Shown here: positions 48,461-57,868 of the stretch, piece by piece
Numbering within the stretch: position 1 is the stretch's first letter
Layout: each line of letters opens with the position of its first letter
From: Streptomyces flavotricini
GTDB lineage: Bacteria > Actinomycetota > Actinomycetes > Streptomycetales > Streptomycetaceae
DNA length: 64,000 nucleotides
Assembly (NCBI RefSeq): GCF_020639365.1
Contig: NZ_JAINUL010000001.1
Span: forward strand, 6,018,404 to 6,082,403
Direction of reading: 5' to 3'
Notes under the pieces: model-generated
What the model was told of the DNA's origin: nothing
Database searches by the model: none
The model's input: the letters and a program-made list of their open reading frames with translations, nothing else
Position numbers and translations under genes: made by a program

Positions 48461-49276
48461 TCAGCCGCGCTGGATGCCCGAGGTGTCGTTCAGGACGCCG
48501 CGGCGGCCGTCCTGTGTCTGGGCGATCAGCGTGGCCGGGCCGCGCTGGTCCACGGCCAGGTACCAGGTGCCCGGTGCGAGCTCGGCGATCGGGGTGGGGG
48601 AGCCGTCCTCCGGGAAGAGGGGGCGGGCCACCGGGACCGCGAACCAGAACGGGGTGAAGTCCGCCGCCGGGGCGGGCGCCGCCTCCTGCGGACCCGGACC
48701 CGGAGCCGGGTTCGGCTGCGGGGTGCCGCCGTACGGCGGGGCCGGCTGCGGGGTGGACCCGTACGGCTGGCCCTGCTGGGCGCCCGGGTAGCCGTACCCG
48801 GTGCCGGGCTGGGGCTGGGCCCCGTACGGCGCGGGGGTGACGGGCTTCGGCTCGGGCACCAGACCGCCGGCGAGCGCGGGGATCTTCGCGCCCGCGACGG
48901 CCACGCCCGCCAGCGCGAGGGTGGCGAGGAAGGCGATGATGCAGCCCGCGCCGAGGTCGGCGCCGCTCGGGCTGGTGATCAGGGACCAGAGGGAGGACCA
49001 GGCGGCGGCCACCGCGAGCACCGTCCCCCACGCGGCCAGCGGCAGGCCCGCGAGCTTGCGGGTCTCCGGCTGGAAGCGGGCGGCGATGAGCAGGCCGGCC
49101 GCGATGAAGCCGAGCAGGAAGATGGTGGGAAGCGCCAGACGGTAGACGTCGGTGTCCCACACGCTCGGCAGGTCGAGGCCGGTCGCGGAGTAGAAGTCGA
49201 GGAACGAGGCGATGAACAGCAGCGCCGCTGCTCCGATCACCACGCCGTCGCCTCGAGTGAGGGAGCGGATGTTCAC
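48461..49276 (-). CDS. Four-TM membrane protein with Pro/Gly/Tyr-rich tail (DUF5336-like)
   Basis: A 271-residue protein with four TM helices in the first about 135 residues (GVVIGAAALLFIASFLDFYSA, IFLLGFIAAGLLIAARF and two more). A low-complexity tail of QPYGSTPQPAPPYGG-type repeats (about 145-200) follows, then a small C-terminal domain DFTPFWFAVPVARPLFPEDG...TWYLAVDQRG. The arrangement recalls the actinobacterial DUF5336 group of unknown function. The PYG-rich tail may be disordered or drive clustering. Confidence 0.7.
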   Translation of the reverse strand: MNIRSLTRGDGVVIGAAALLFIASFLDFYSATGLDLPSVWDTDVYRLALPTIFLLGFIAAGLLIAARFQPETRKLAGLPLAAWGTVLAVAAAWSSLWSLITSPSGADLGAGCIIAFLATLALAGVAVAGAKIPALAGGLVPEPKPVTPAPYGAQPQPGTGYGYPGAQQGQPYGSTPQPAPPYGGTPQPNPAPGPGPQEAAPAPAADFTPFWFAVPVARPLFPEDGSPTPIAELAPGTWYLAVDQRGPATLIAQTQDGRRGVLNDTSGIQRG

Positions 49277-49412
49277 GTCTTAGGTGTCCTTCTCGGTCTC
49301 GGTCGTCTCGTGGTGCCGCGGTCGCGCACGTGCAGGAGCGGGGCGGGCGGGACCATGGTACGGAGGTTCCCGGCAACCGAGAGGATCGGGGCGGCAGGCT
49401 GTCCCGGGGGGA

Positions 49413-50375
49413 CTACCCGCCCAAGAAGCCGACGATGCCGTCCGCGATGCCCTGGGCGGCCTTCTGCCGCCACTCCGGACTCGTCAGCAGCGCCGCGTCC
49501 TTGGCGTCACGCATGTTGCCGCATTCGATGAACACCTTGGGCCGGGTCGAGAGATTGAGTCCGCCCAGATCGTCGCGGACGACCAAGCCGGTTCCGCTGC
49601 CGAGGTAGTTGGCGGGGGCGGAGCCGGTGGTCCGGGCGAAGTTCGAACCGATCTTCTCACCCAGCTCCCGCGAGGGGCCGACGATCTTCGCGGTGTCCGC
49701 GGCGCCGCCCTTGACCTTGGCCGGGAGGATGACGTGGTAGCCGCGGTTGCCCGAGGAAACGCCGTCCGCGTGGACCGAGACCACGGCGTCGGCGGCGGCC
49801 TCGTTGCCGATGCGGGCGCGTTCGTTGATGCAGGGGCCCCAGGCGCGGTCGGCCTCGTGGGTGAGGACCACCTTGAGGCCCTTGGCCTCCAGGACGGTGC
49901 GCAGCCGGCGCGACACGTCGAGGGTGAACTCGGCTTCCTTGTAACCGGCGTTGGTGGTGGTGCCGGTGGTGTCACATTCCTTGCGGGTGGTGCCGATGTC
50001 GACCTTCTGGTCGATCTCGGAGGTGTGCTGGAAGTTGCCGGTGTTGTGGCCGGGGTCGATGACCACGGTCTTGCCGGCGAGTGGGCCCTTGGCTTCGGGG
50101 GCGCTCGCGCTCGCTGTCGGGGTCGCTGTCGGGGTCGCGGCCGGGGTGGCGGCCTGGGTGGCCGAGGGGGCGGCGGCCGGCATCACGATCCGGGGCGGGC
50201 GGGCGTCGTCCGCCCCCGCGCCGGTGGTCACCTGGACGAGGACCCACCCCGCCAGGAGGGTCGGGGCGAGTACGGCGGCCCCGACGGCGAGGCCGGAGCG
50301 GCGCGTGAACCACCGCCGGTCCGGACTGACCGAGGAGGCGGACTCGGGGGAGGGGGGACTGTCGTCGTAGCGCAC
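49413..50375 (-). CDS. Membrane-anchored N-acetylmuramoyl-L-alanine amidase (Amidase_3)
   Basis: A 320-residue protein starting at GTG 50375. A short cytoplasmic N-terminus, a signal-anchor helix (about 27-48), and a Thr/Ala/Pro stalk precede an Amidase_3 domain (about 98-318). The zinc ligands are seen in VVIDPGHNTGNF (His), GYKEAEFTLDVSRRL (Glu) and VVSVHADGVSSG (His), and the catalytic Glu in VFIECGNMRDAKDAALL. It hydrolyses the amide bond between MurNAc and the stem peptide during wall remodelling. It is monocistronic. Confidence 0.93.
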   Translation of the reverse strand: MRYDDSPPSPESASSVSPDRRWFTRRSGLAVGAAVLAPTLLAGWVLVQVTTGAGADDARPPRIVMPAAAPSATQAATPAATPTATPTASASAPEAKGPLAGKTVVIDPGHNTGNFQHTSEIDQKVDIGTTRKECDTTGTTTNAGYKEAEFTLDVSRRLRTVLEAKGLKVVLTHEADRAWGPCINERARIGNEAAADAVVSVHADGVSSGNRGYHVILPAKVKGGAADTAKIVGPSRELGEKIGSNFARTTGSAPANYLGSGTGLVVRDDLGGLNLSTRPKVFIECGNMRDAKDAALLTSPEWRQKAAQGIADGIVGFLGG

Positions 50376-50487
50376 GTTCGCGATGCTAGACCGGCCGCCC
50401 GCCGTCGGCGCGGACCGTGGGCCATACGGGGGCGTGGTGCGCTTATCCGCTTATACGTGCGCCCCGGCCTGATCGGCGAGACGCTCC

Positions 50488-51135
50488 CTAGATCCCCGCG
50501 GCGGTGCGGCGCAGGATGCGGAGGGAGTCGGTCACCGAGACCTCCTCGAAGGCGCCGGAGGCCAGGGCGCGCAGGTAGATCCGGTACGGGGCCTGGCCGC
50601 CGTCGGCCGGGTCGGGGAACACGTCGTGGATGGCGAGCGTGCCGCCCTCGGCGACGTGCGGGGCCCAGCCCTCGTAGTCGCCGGCGGCGTGCTCGTCGGT
50701 GTGGCCGCCGTCGATGAAGACGAAGCCGAGCTTGCCGCCCCAGGCGGCCGCGACCTGCGGGGAGCGGCCCACGATCGCGATGACGTGCTCCTCCAGGCCC
50801 GCCTTGTGGAGCGTGCGGCGGAAGGTCGGGAGGGTGTCCATCAGCCCGACCTGCGGATCCACGACGCTCGGGTCGTGGTACTCCCAGCCCGGCTGCTGCT
50901 CCTCGCTGCCGCGGTGGTGGTCGACCGTGATCGCGGCCACCCCGGCCTCGCGGGCGGCGTCGGCCAGCAGGATGGTGGAGCGTCCGCAGTACGTGCCGAC
51001 CTCCAGGAGCGGCAGCCCGGCCGCCGCCGCGGCGGCGGCCGCCTCGTACAGGGCGAGGCCCTCGCGTACGGGCATGAACCCCTTGGCCGCCTCGAAAGCG
51101 GCCAGGATCTCCGGCTTGGGGGTGGCGGGCGCCAT
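50488..51135 (-). CDS. Class I SAM-dependent methyltransferase (CmcI/Methyltransf_24-type)
   Basis: A 215-residue soluble protein with motif I LLEVGTYCGRSTILLADAA, an acidic loop VDHHRGSEEQQPGW and motif VFIDGGHTDEHAAGDYEGW, followed by GTLAIHDVFPDP. The FIDGGH segment is typical of Methyltransf_24/macrocin-O-methyltransferase-like enzymes that bind a metal. The substrate is unknown. The ATG at 51135 follows GGAGGAA. Confidence 0.85.
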   Translation of the reverse strand: MAPATPKPEILAAFEAAKGFMPVREGLALYEAAAAAAAAGLPLLEVGTYCGRSTILLADAAREAGVAAITVDHHRGSEEQQPGWEYHDPSVVDPQVGLMDTLPTFRRTLHKAGLEEHVIAIVGRSPQVAAAWGGKLGFVFIDGGHTDEHAAGDYEGWAPHVAEGGTLAIHDVFPDPADGGQAPYRIYLRALASGAFEEVSVTDSLRILRRTAAGI

Positions 51136-51326
51136 GGGGTTCCTCCGGCGGTGCTGTGGTGGACTGGGCGCCCATGGTGCCTTACCGGCCGGTAGCGCAC
51201 CATGCCGGGGCCGCCCTTCCGTCGCGCCGGGACGGCGGGGCCCGTCCGAGTGGCGGGCGGGGCTCCCTCCCCGGGGGGACCGGCTGCGGCGCGTCCCCCT
51301 TCCGCGCCACGGTCCGCTTATTCGAT

Positions 51327-52400
51327 ATGCGTACTTTGGCCGCCATGTCCAGACTCGGAGTCTTCGCCGCCGCGGCGGCAGCCCTGGCGACCGTGGTCGC
51401 CCTGCCCGCCGCCGAGGCCCACGCGCAGCAGTTCGTGCCGTGCACCGCCGCCGCGCTCCGGAGCGCCATCACCACGGCCGACAACGCCGCCGGGCCCGCG
51501 CACCTCTTCCTCTCGCCCGGCTGCACCTACACCCTCACGGCCCCCGACAACCCGGGCAACGGCCTGCCGCAGGTGACCGGCGACATCACCGTCGTGGGCA
51601 ACGGCAGCACGATCCTTCGCCGGTCGGCGACCGGGTTCCGGATCTTCGAGGTCACCGCTCCGACAGGCAGGCTCACCCTGAACAACCTGACGATCCGCGG
51701 AGGCCGGTCGGAGAGCGGAGGCGCGGGCGGCGGCGCCATCGCCAACGCGGGCGTGCTCACCCTCAACTCCGTCACGGTGACCCGGAACGTCTCGGCGCTC
51801 TCCGGGGCCGGCGGCGGCATCATCAGCTCCGGCACGCTCAACCTCCGCAACAGCACCGTGAGCCACAACATCTCCACGGACAACGGCGGCGGCGTCTACA
51901 GCGCCGGCACCGCGAACATCTCGAACACCACCATCACCGGCAACACCGCCAAGGACACCGGCGGCGGGCTGGACGCGCGCGGCACCCTGACCCTCGGGGA
52001 CAGCCGGGTGACCGACAACGCCGCCAGGCGCGACGGCGGCGGCATCAGCGCCTTCATGCTGACGGGGACCGTCACGGACACCCTCGTCCAGGGGAACGAC
52101 ACGGCCGAGGACAACGACGGCGGCGGTGGCATCCTCAACCGCCAGTCGAGCCTGACCCTGGAGCGGACCACGGTCTTCGCCAACCGGGTCGTCGAGACCG
52201 GGGCGACGGGCGGCGGAATCTCCAACATCTCCGGCGCCTCGCTCGTCCTGCGGAACAGCTCGGTGACCAACAACTACGCCGGCGGTGCCCCGGGCGGCAT
52301 CTTCAACAACGCGAGCACCGTCTCGCTGACCGCCACCACCGTGGCGGACAACTACCCGACCAACTGCGCCCCCGGCGTGTTCGCCGGCTGCGCAGACTGA
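51327..52400 (+). CDS. Secreted right-handed beta-helix protein
   Basis: A 357-residue protein with a signal peptide (about 1-34, ending AEAHA-QQF). About ten coils of a parallel beta-helix follow, rich in Asn/Thr/Gly (ITGNTAKDTGGGLDARGTL, VTDNAARRDGGGISAF, VFANRVVETGATGGGISN). The CTAAALRSAI...GCTYTLT start is common among Streptomyces polymorphic, choice-of-anchor-type surface proteins. No lyase or hydrolase residues are clear. ATG 51327 and ATG 51345 both lack a good ribosome-binding site. Confidence 0.85.
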   Translation: MRTLAAMSRLGVFAAAAAALATVVALPAAEAHAQQFVPCTAAALRSAITTADNAAGPAHLFLSPGCTYTLTAPDNPGNGLPQVTGDITVVGNGSTILRRSATGFRIFEVTAPTGRLTLNNLTIRGGRSESGGAGGGAIANAGVLTLNSVTVTRNVSALSGAGGGIISSGTLNLRNSTVSHNISTDNGGGVYSAGTANISNTTITGNTAKDTGGGLDARGTLTLGDSRVTDNAARRDGGGISAFMLTGTVTDTLVQGNDTAEDNDGGGGILNRQSSLTLERTTVFANRVVETGATGGGISNISGASLVLRNSSVTNNYAGGAPGGIFNNASTVSLTATTVADNYPTNCAPGVFAGCAD

Positions 52401-52406
52401 TGCGTC

Positions 52407-53417
52407 CTACACGGCGGCCGGGGCCGGGACGAGGCGTGCGCGCAGGAGCATCCGCGACGAGTGGTCCACGAGGTGCCGCATGACCGGCAGGTGGTGCTCG
52501 TCGCCCCCGAGGACGGAAAGCAGGCGGTGGGCCTCGGCGCGGAAGGCGTCGAGGTCCGCGGCGTACCGGTCGAGCACGTCCGGCGCGAGGAGGAGGCCGC
52601 CGAGCTCCGCGCGCGCGTGCCCGCAGCGGCGTGCCGCGACGCTCCGGCCCAGGATGTCCTCCCGGGCCGCCGGTGTGGTCGCGTCGTCGAGGGCGCAGGT
52701 GAGCAGATAGGTGACCGTCCCGTTGTGGAGGTCTTCATTGCGGCCGGTCAGGATGTCTTCCTGATCGTTGAACAACTGCCACAGGATGCCGAATACGTAC
52801 CCGAACTCCCGCCACAGTTCGACTCTTTCGTCACTCGCGCCGGCCAATATCGCCGCCATCGCCGTGATCATCGAGTAGGGCCCGCCGGATTTCCCGCGGT
52901 AGGTCTCGATCACCGATTTCCGGGTGGCGTGCTCTGCGGCGGCGTCGATATCGGTCAGCTGTCCCTCGGTGCCGACCGCCCAGCCCGTCGCGACCTCGGC
53001 CGTCAGCACGACCTGGATTTCGGGCGGCACGGGGAGCGAGCGGATGATCCGGATCGGCAGCACCGTGCCGCTGAGTACCGAGGCCAGCAGCGCTTCGTCC
53101 TGGCCGATGCTGTCGGGGGCCGTCGTGCCGTGCCCGTCGGCGAGGTCGTCGAGGTAGCAGGCAGAGGTCCACCAGAGCACGTGCACGGCGGCCAGCGGGG
53201 CGGCCGGTCCGGGATTTCCCGTCTCTATGGCGTGCACCATCATCGGGAGCACGGAGAGGGGATGCCGCATTTTTTGGTGCCTGAGGAGTCTGCTCACGGC
53301 GTTCCTGGCGGCGCCCGCACCCGAAGCGGGAGTGAGCGTCGAGACGGCGGCTTCCAATTCCGCCTGGATGTCCTGGGCGACGTGCCGGTGGAGATCCACG
53401 TACGTGAAGCAATTCAC
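52407..53417 (-). CDS. Orphan polyprenyl (geranylgeranyl/farnesyl) diphosphate synthase-like protein
   Basis: A 336-residue class I isoprenoid synthase. GTG 53417 was chosen with AAGGAAAAG upstream. It has a first aspartate-rich motif in ACYLDDLADGHG (DDxxD) and a second in LWQLFNDQEDIL (NDxxD). RKSVIETYRGKSGGPYS provides the substrate Lys/Arg region. There are no terpene cyclase or carotenoid genes nearby. The 5' end and leader (AAT/TTT-rich) are noticeably less GC-rich than neighbours, a possible sign of transfer. Chain length cannot be predicted safely. Confidence 0.82.
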   Translation of the reverse strand: MNCFTYVDLHRHVAQDIQAELEAAVSTLTPASGAGAARNAVSRLLRHQKMRHPLSVLPMMVHAIETGNPGPAAPLAAVHVLWWTSACYLDDLADGHGTTAPDSIGQDEALLASVLSGTVLPIRIIRSLPVPPEIQVVLTAEVATGWAVGTEGQLTDIDAAAEHATRKSVIETYRGKSGGPYSMITAMAAILAGASDERVELWREFGYVFGILWQLFNDQEDILTGRNEDLHNGTVTYLLTCALDDATTPAAREDILGRSVAARRCGHARAELGGLLLAPDVLDRYAADLDAFRAEAHRLLSVLGGDEHHLPVMRHLVDHSSRMLLRARLVPAPAAV

Positions 53418-53695
53418 GGTCTTTTCCTTCCTGAAATGAATTGAGCTCGGCGTCGACGCCCCAGATTCGGTCATTTGGCGCGGAGGGATCTAGAGCGATT
53501 TCCGGACATGACCGGTTCCGGTCCGATGGCGCTCGAACCGCACCGCCCCGCCGCGCCCGCCGCCGGCCGGCTCCCCGCCGCGTGCCGGGCGGGCCGGATC
53601 CGGCCGGGCCGAAACCGCGTCCGGCTTCCCCGCCAAAGCCGCTTACCCTGAGGCCAGTTCGGCCGACCACAGGGGATGACGGGGGAACGGGCAGC

Positions 53696-55609
53696 ATGAG
53701 CAGTGGGGTCAGTGAGGACCAGGACGACAACGTCGAAGGCGGCATAAAGCCGCTCGCGGCCACCGATCCGAGCCGGATAGGGCCGTACCTGCTGCTCGGG
53801 CGGCTCGGCGCCGGCGGCATGGGACGGGTGTACCTGGCCCGGTCCGAGGGCGGGCGGACCGTCGCGGTGAAGGTGGTGCACGAGGAGCACGTCTCGAACG
53901 CGCAGTTCCGGGCCCGCTTCCGGCGTGAGATCGATGCCGCCCGCCGCGTCGGCGAGCGGTACACCGCACCCGTCATCGACTCGGACCCCGATGCAGAGCG
54001 GCCCTGGGTCGCGACCGGATACGTGCCGGGGCTGTCGCTGGAGCAGATCGTGCGCCGGCACGGCCCCCTGCCCGTGGAGTCGGTGCACGCCCTCGCCGAC
54101 GGGCTGCTGCACGCACTGAGGGACATCCACGCCGCCGGAATCGTGCACCGCGACCTCAAGCCCTCGAACGTGATGCTGACCGTCGAGGGCACGCGTGTCA
54201 TCGACTTCGGCATCTCGCGGGCCCTGGAGACCTCCGTCGAGTCGCTGCTCACCAGTACGGGCATGATCGTCGGCTCTCCCGGGTTCATGTCGCCCGAGCA
54301 GGTGCGCGGGCAGCGGGCGGGGGCCAAGAGCGACGTGTTCACGCTCGGCTGCGTCCTGATGTACGCGGCCACCGGCCAACTGCCCTTCGGGGCCGGCGTC
54401 TCCAACCAGCACGCGGTGATGTTCCAGATCGTGGAGGCCGAGCCGGATCTGGAGCGGGTCGGCGACGAGGCGCTGCGGGCGCTCATCGGCCGCTGCCTGG
54501 TCAAGGGCGTCGACGAGCGGCCCGGCGTGGAGGAACTGCTGGCCGATCCGGAGCGGGTGCGCCCGGGTGCGCGCGGCGGGGCCTGGCTGCCCCCGAAGGT
54601 CGTGGCGCGCCTCGCGCAGCAGGCGGCGCGGCTGCTCGACGCGGAGGCTGTGCCACCGGAGCGGGAGACGGTGGAGGCCGGCTCGGAGCAAGCGGACCGG
54701 GCGACCCTCGGGCTGCGGCCGAAGGACGACCCCGCCGCGCCGGCGGCGGAACCGGGCGCCCCGGGCGGCACCGCGGGGAGCGAGCGGAAGCGCAAGCGGC
54801 AGTGGACCATCGCGGTACCGGCGGTCTTCGTGCTCACGATCGGCGGCGGCACGGTGGCCCTGATCCAGCCGTTCGGGGGCGACGCGTCGCCGCAGGCCTC
54901 GCACCCGGGGAGCAGCGCTCCCGTGACACCCGGGGGCGGCGGTCCGGCTTCCGGGGCGAGCGGTTCGCCGGGCGCGGGAGCGCAGAGCCCGCAGGCCCCG
55001 ACGGCCTCCCCGAACCCCGACGGTTCGGTGCCGGGGGGCCAGGGCGGCGTCGCCGCGCAGGGCGGAGCTGCGGGCGGGGGCGCGCCCGGCGGCGGCTCGG
55101 GGACCCCGGGCGGCTCCTCCGGCGCGGGCGCCGGCGCGAACGCGGGCACCGGCTCGGGCCCCGCCGCCGGAGGCACCGGGACGGGCCCGGCGGGCGGCGG
55201 CACCGGCACCCCGCCGGGCGGAGGGGGCTCGCCGGGTGGCGGGGGTTCCCCGGGCGGCGGGGGTTCGTCCGGCGGTGACGCGGTTCCCGCGTACTTCGTC
55301 GGCTCCTGGGAGTACAAGGAGCAGTTCAACATCGACCAGCCGGTCACGGTGACCATCTCGCGGACCGGGGCGGTCCGGCTGATCAGCGATTCCAACATGG
55401 GCCATTGCGAGAACATGGCCAAGGTGGTGTCGGTGGCCTCCGGCGGCGCCCGGATCAACATCGGTTCGGCGGCCGTGGACAGGAGCAAGTCGAACAGCCA
55501 GTTCTGCGGGGTGCTGGACGCGTCGTTCTTCACGAAGAGCGAGCCGAGCGGGCTCCAGCACAACGTGGGGCCCGCGCACGGCGACGGCTACTACTACCAG
55601 CGGTCCTGA
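53696..55609 (+). CDS. Membrane Ser/Thr protein kinase (PknB-type) with extracellular beta domain
   Basis: A 637-residue protein (ATG 53696). The Hanks kinase domain (about 28-280) has LGRLGAGGMGRVYLA, VAVKVVHEEH, IVHRDLKPSNVML, VIDFGISRAL and GSPGFMSPEQ. A juxtamembrane region and a TM helix (IAVPAVFVLTIGGGTVALI, about 371-390) are followed by a long Gly/Pro/Ser-rich stalk (about 395-530). The C-terminal extracellular domain has two or three Cys (NMGHCENMAKVV, NSQFCGVLDA). It should sense an external signal. The ligand is unknown, and PASTA repeats are absent. Confidence 0.93.
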   Translation: MSSGVSEDQDDNVEGGIKPLAATDPSRIGPYLLLGRLGAGGMGRVYLARSEGGRTVAVKVVHEEHVSNAQFRARFRREIDAARRVGERYTAPVIDSDPDAERPWVATGYVPGLSLEQIVRRHGPLPVESVHALADGLLHALRDIHAAGIVHRDLKPSNVMLTVEGTRVIDFGISRALETSVESLLTSTGMIVGSPGFMSPEQVRGQRAGAKSDVFTLGCVLMYAATGQLPFGAGVSNQHAVMFQIVEAEPDLERVGDEALRALIGRCLVKGVDERPGVEELLADPERVRPGARGGAWLPPKVVARLAQQAARLLDAEAVPPERETVEAGSEQADRATLGLRPKDDPAAPAAEPGAPGGTAGSERKRKRQWTIAVPAVFVLTIGGGTVALIQPFGGDASPQASHPGSSAPVTPGGGGPASGASGSPGAGAQSPQAPTASPNPDGSVPGGQGGVAAQGGAAGGGAPGGGSGTPGGSSGAGAGANAGTGSGPAAGGTGTGPAGGGTGTPPGGGGSPGGGGSPGGGGSSGGDAVPAYFVGSWEYKEQFNIDQPVTVTISRTGAVRLISDSNMGHCENMAKVVSVASGGARINIGSAAVDRSKSNSQFCGVLDASFFTKSEPSGLQHNVGPAHGDGYYYQRS

Positions 55610-55646
55610 ACCCGCGGTTGCGGCACCCCGGCGAAGGAACACCGTC

Positions 55647-55665
55647 ATCTGACCTTCCGTCAGAT
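55647..55665. promoter_or_regulatory. 19-bp perfect palindrome with CTGAC-N5-GTCAG core
   Basis: ATCTGAC-CTTCC-GTCAGAT is followed immediately by the KstR-type site. Together they occupy the promoter of the fused acyl-CoA dehydrogenase gene. Confidence 0.75.
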
Positions 55666-55679
55666 TGGAACGTGTTCTA
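55666..55679 (+). promoter_or_regulatory. KstR-type operator upstream of fused acyl-CoA dehydrogenase
   Basis: TGGAACGTGTTCTA fits TnnAACnnGTTnnA exactly and ends 11 bp before the ATG at 55691. A leaderless or very short leader transcript would be blocked by it. Confidence 0.8.
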
Positions 55680-55690
55680 GCCTGCCCGCC

Positions 55691-57856
55691 ATGGGCATCG
55701 GAATCACGCAAGAACAGCGGGAGTTGGCCGCGGCGGTGCGCGGCTGGGCGGCGCGCGCCGTGCCGCCCGAAGAGGTGCGCAAACTGCTCGACACCCCGCC
55801 GCGGACCGGGGTGCGGCCCGCCTACTGGGACGCGATGGCCGCGCAGGGGCTGCTGGAGCCGCACCTGGAGGGCGGCACCCTGCTCGACCTGGCCGTCGTC
55901 GTCGAGGAGGCCGCCCGGGCGGCGCTGCCCGGGGCGTTCCTGCCGAGCGCGCTGGCCTCCGTACTGCTCGACCGGGCCGGGGCGCAGCCCCTCGCGGGGC
56001 GGGTCGGCGCCGTCGCCCTCGGCCCCGGCAGCCTGACCGCGGTCGCCGTCGAGGGCGGCGGGCACCTCCTCGACGGGCTCGCGCCCCCGGTGCTCGGCGC
56101 CGGCGAGGCCGACCTCGTCCTGCTCGCCGCCGAAGCCGCGCACGGGACGTGCTGGTTCGCCGTGGACGCCGCCGCGCTGGACATCCGTACGCACGACAGC
56201 GCCGACCCGACCCGGCCCACCGCCGAGGTGCGCGCCCGCGGGGTCGCCGTCACGGCCGACCGCGCCCTCGATCTCGACGCGGCCCTCGTCCGGGACCTGG
56301 CCTGCGCGCTGTTCGCCGCCGACGCCTGCGGCACCGCCGCCTGGGCCCTGCATACCGCCGCCGAGTACGCCAAGGTCCGCGAGCAGTTCGGCCGTCCCAT
56401 CGGGCGGTTCCAGGGCGTCAAGCACCTGTGCGCCGACATGCTGGTACGCCTCGAACAGGCCCGGGCCCTGGCCTGGGACGCCGCCCAGGCCGCGGACCAG
56501 CCGGCGCGGGTGCGCTCGCTCGTGGCCGCGCTCGCCGCCGGGAGCGCGCTCGACGCCGCGTACTCCTGCGCCAAGGACTGCATCCAGATCCTCGGCGGGA
56601 TCGGCTTCACCTGGGAGCACGACGCCCACATCCACCTGCGCCGCGCGATCGTGGCCCGGCAGCTGCTCGGCGCCGGGGACGGGCACCGCGTACGGGCGGT
56701 ACGGCTCGCGGCCGACGGCGCGCGGCGCGAGCTGCGCCTAGAACTCCCCGCCCTGGCCGAGACCTACCGGGAGCGGGCCCGGGCCGCCGTCGAGGACGCG
56801 CGCGGTCTCGATCCGGCCGCCGCCCGCCGGATCCTGGCGCCCACCGGGTACGCGGCCCCCCACCTGCCGCCCCCGTACGGGCTCGGCGCCGGACCCGTCG
56901 AACAGCTCGTCGTGCAGCAGGAGCTGGCGGCGGCCGAGGTCAAGATCGCCGACCTCGGGATCGCCACCTGGGTCGTCCCCTCGCTGCTCGCGTACGGGAC
57001 GGAAGAGCAGCGCGAGGCGTACGTCGTGCCCACGCTGCGCGGGGACCTCACCTGGTGCCAGCTCTTCTCCGAGCCGGGCGCGGGCTCGGACCTGGCCTCG
57101 CTGCGGACCAGGGCGGAGCGGACGGCGGACGGCTCCTGGAAGGTCAACGGACAGAAGGTGTGGACGAGTTCCGCACACAGCGCCGACTTCGGGATCCTGC
57201 TGGCCCGGACCGACCCGGACGCCCCCAAGCACAAGGGGCTCGGCTACTTCGTGGTCGACATGCGGAGCACCCCCGGCATCGACGTGCGCCCGCTCAAGGA
57301 GATCACCGGCGAGGCCCTGTTCAACGAGGTCTGGTTCGACGACGCGGTGCTGCCCGCGGACGCCCTCGTCGGGGCGGCCGACGAGGGGTGGAAGGTCGCC
57401 CGCAACACCCTCGGCAACGAGCGGGTCCACATGGCCGACCAGATGACCTTCGACACTCCCCCTGGGCCTGACGGCAAGGGAGGTACCCCCAGCCTGGAGG
57501 CTCTGATCGCCCGCTCGTCCGAGCTCGACGGCGCGTACCGGGCGCGGATCGGGGCGCTCACCGCCGAGGCGCACGCCCTGGCCTGCATCGGGCTGCGCAC
57601 CACGCTCCAGCAGGTGTCGGGTCTGGAGCCCGGAGCCGGCGCCTCCGTACGCAAGCTCGTCCAGACCCCGCACCAGCAGCGGACCGCCGAGCTCGCGCTC
57701 GAACTGCTGGGCCCGGCGGGCGCGGTGCGGGAGGGGGCGGGGGAGCGGGCGGTGCACGGGATGCTCATGTCCCGCTGCCTGACCATCGCCGGGGGCACCA
57801 CGCAGGTCCAGCTCAACGTCGTCGCCGAGCGGATTCTCGGCCTTCCCAGGGACTGA
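55691..57856 (+). CDS. Fused two-domain acyl-CoA dehydrogenase, FadE34/ChsE3-like
   Basis: 721 residues with two ACAD modules. The N-terminal half (about 1-345) ends CAKDCIQILGGIGFTWEHDAHIHLRRA. The C-terminal half (about 385-720) contains LTWCQLFSEPGAGSDLASL (FAD/substrate loop), KVWTSSAHSADFGILLAR and the terminal IAGGTTQVQLNVVAERILGLPRD. Fused ACADs of this length resemble M. tuberculosis FadE34 (ChsE3), which dehydrogenates steroid C5 side-chain acyl-CoAs. A low-complexity segment PPGPDGKGGTPS (57455-57492) is a repeat-derived insertion in the second half. It is first gene of an operon with the Ltp1-like thiolase. Confidence 0.9.
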   Translation: MGIGITQEQRELAAAVRGWAARAVPPEEVRKLLDTPPRTGVRPAYWDAMAAQGLLEPHLEGGTLLDLAVVVEEAARAALPGAFLPSALASVLLDRAGAQPLAGRVGAVALGPGSLTAVAVEGGGHLLDGLAPPVLGAGEADLVLLAAEAAHGTCWFAVDAAALDIRTHDSADPTRPTAEVRARGVAVTADRALDLDAALVRDLACALFAADACGTAAWALHTAAEYAKVREQFGRPIGRFQGVKHLCADMLVRLEQARALAWDAAQAADQPARVRSLVAALAAGSALDAAYSCAKDCIQILGGIGFTWEHDAHIHLRRAIVARQLLGAGDGHRVRAVRLAADGARRELRLELPALAETYRERARAAVEDARGLDPAAARRILAPTGYAAPHLPPPYGLGAGPVEQLVVQQELAAAEVKIADLGIATWVVPSLLAYGTEEQREAYVVPTLRGDLTWCQLFSEPGAGSDLASLRTRAERTADGSWKVNGQKVWTSSAHSADFGILLARTDPDAPKHKGLGYFVVDMRSTPGIDVRPLKEITGEALFNEVWFDDAVLPADALVGAADEGWKVARNTLGNERVHMADQMTFDTPPGPDGKGGTPSLEALIARSSELDGAYRARIGALTAEAHALACIGLRTTLQQVSGLEPGAGASVRKLVQTPHQQRTAELALELLGPAGAVREGAGERAVHGMLMSRCLTIAGGTTQVQLNVVAERILGLPRD
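57455..57492. repeat. Streptomyces-type GGGGGTACC palindromic repeat inserted in a coding region
   Basis: ACTCCCCCTGGG...AGGGAGGTACCCCCAG is an imperfect palindrome of a class common in streptomycete intergenic DNA. Here it is translated in frame as TPPGPDGKGGTPS without interrupting the acyl-CoA dehydrogenase. Confidence 0.65.
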
Positions 57857-57868
57857 GGGGCAGCAGTG

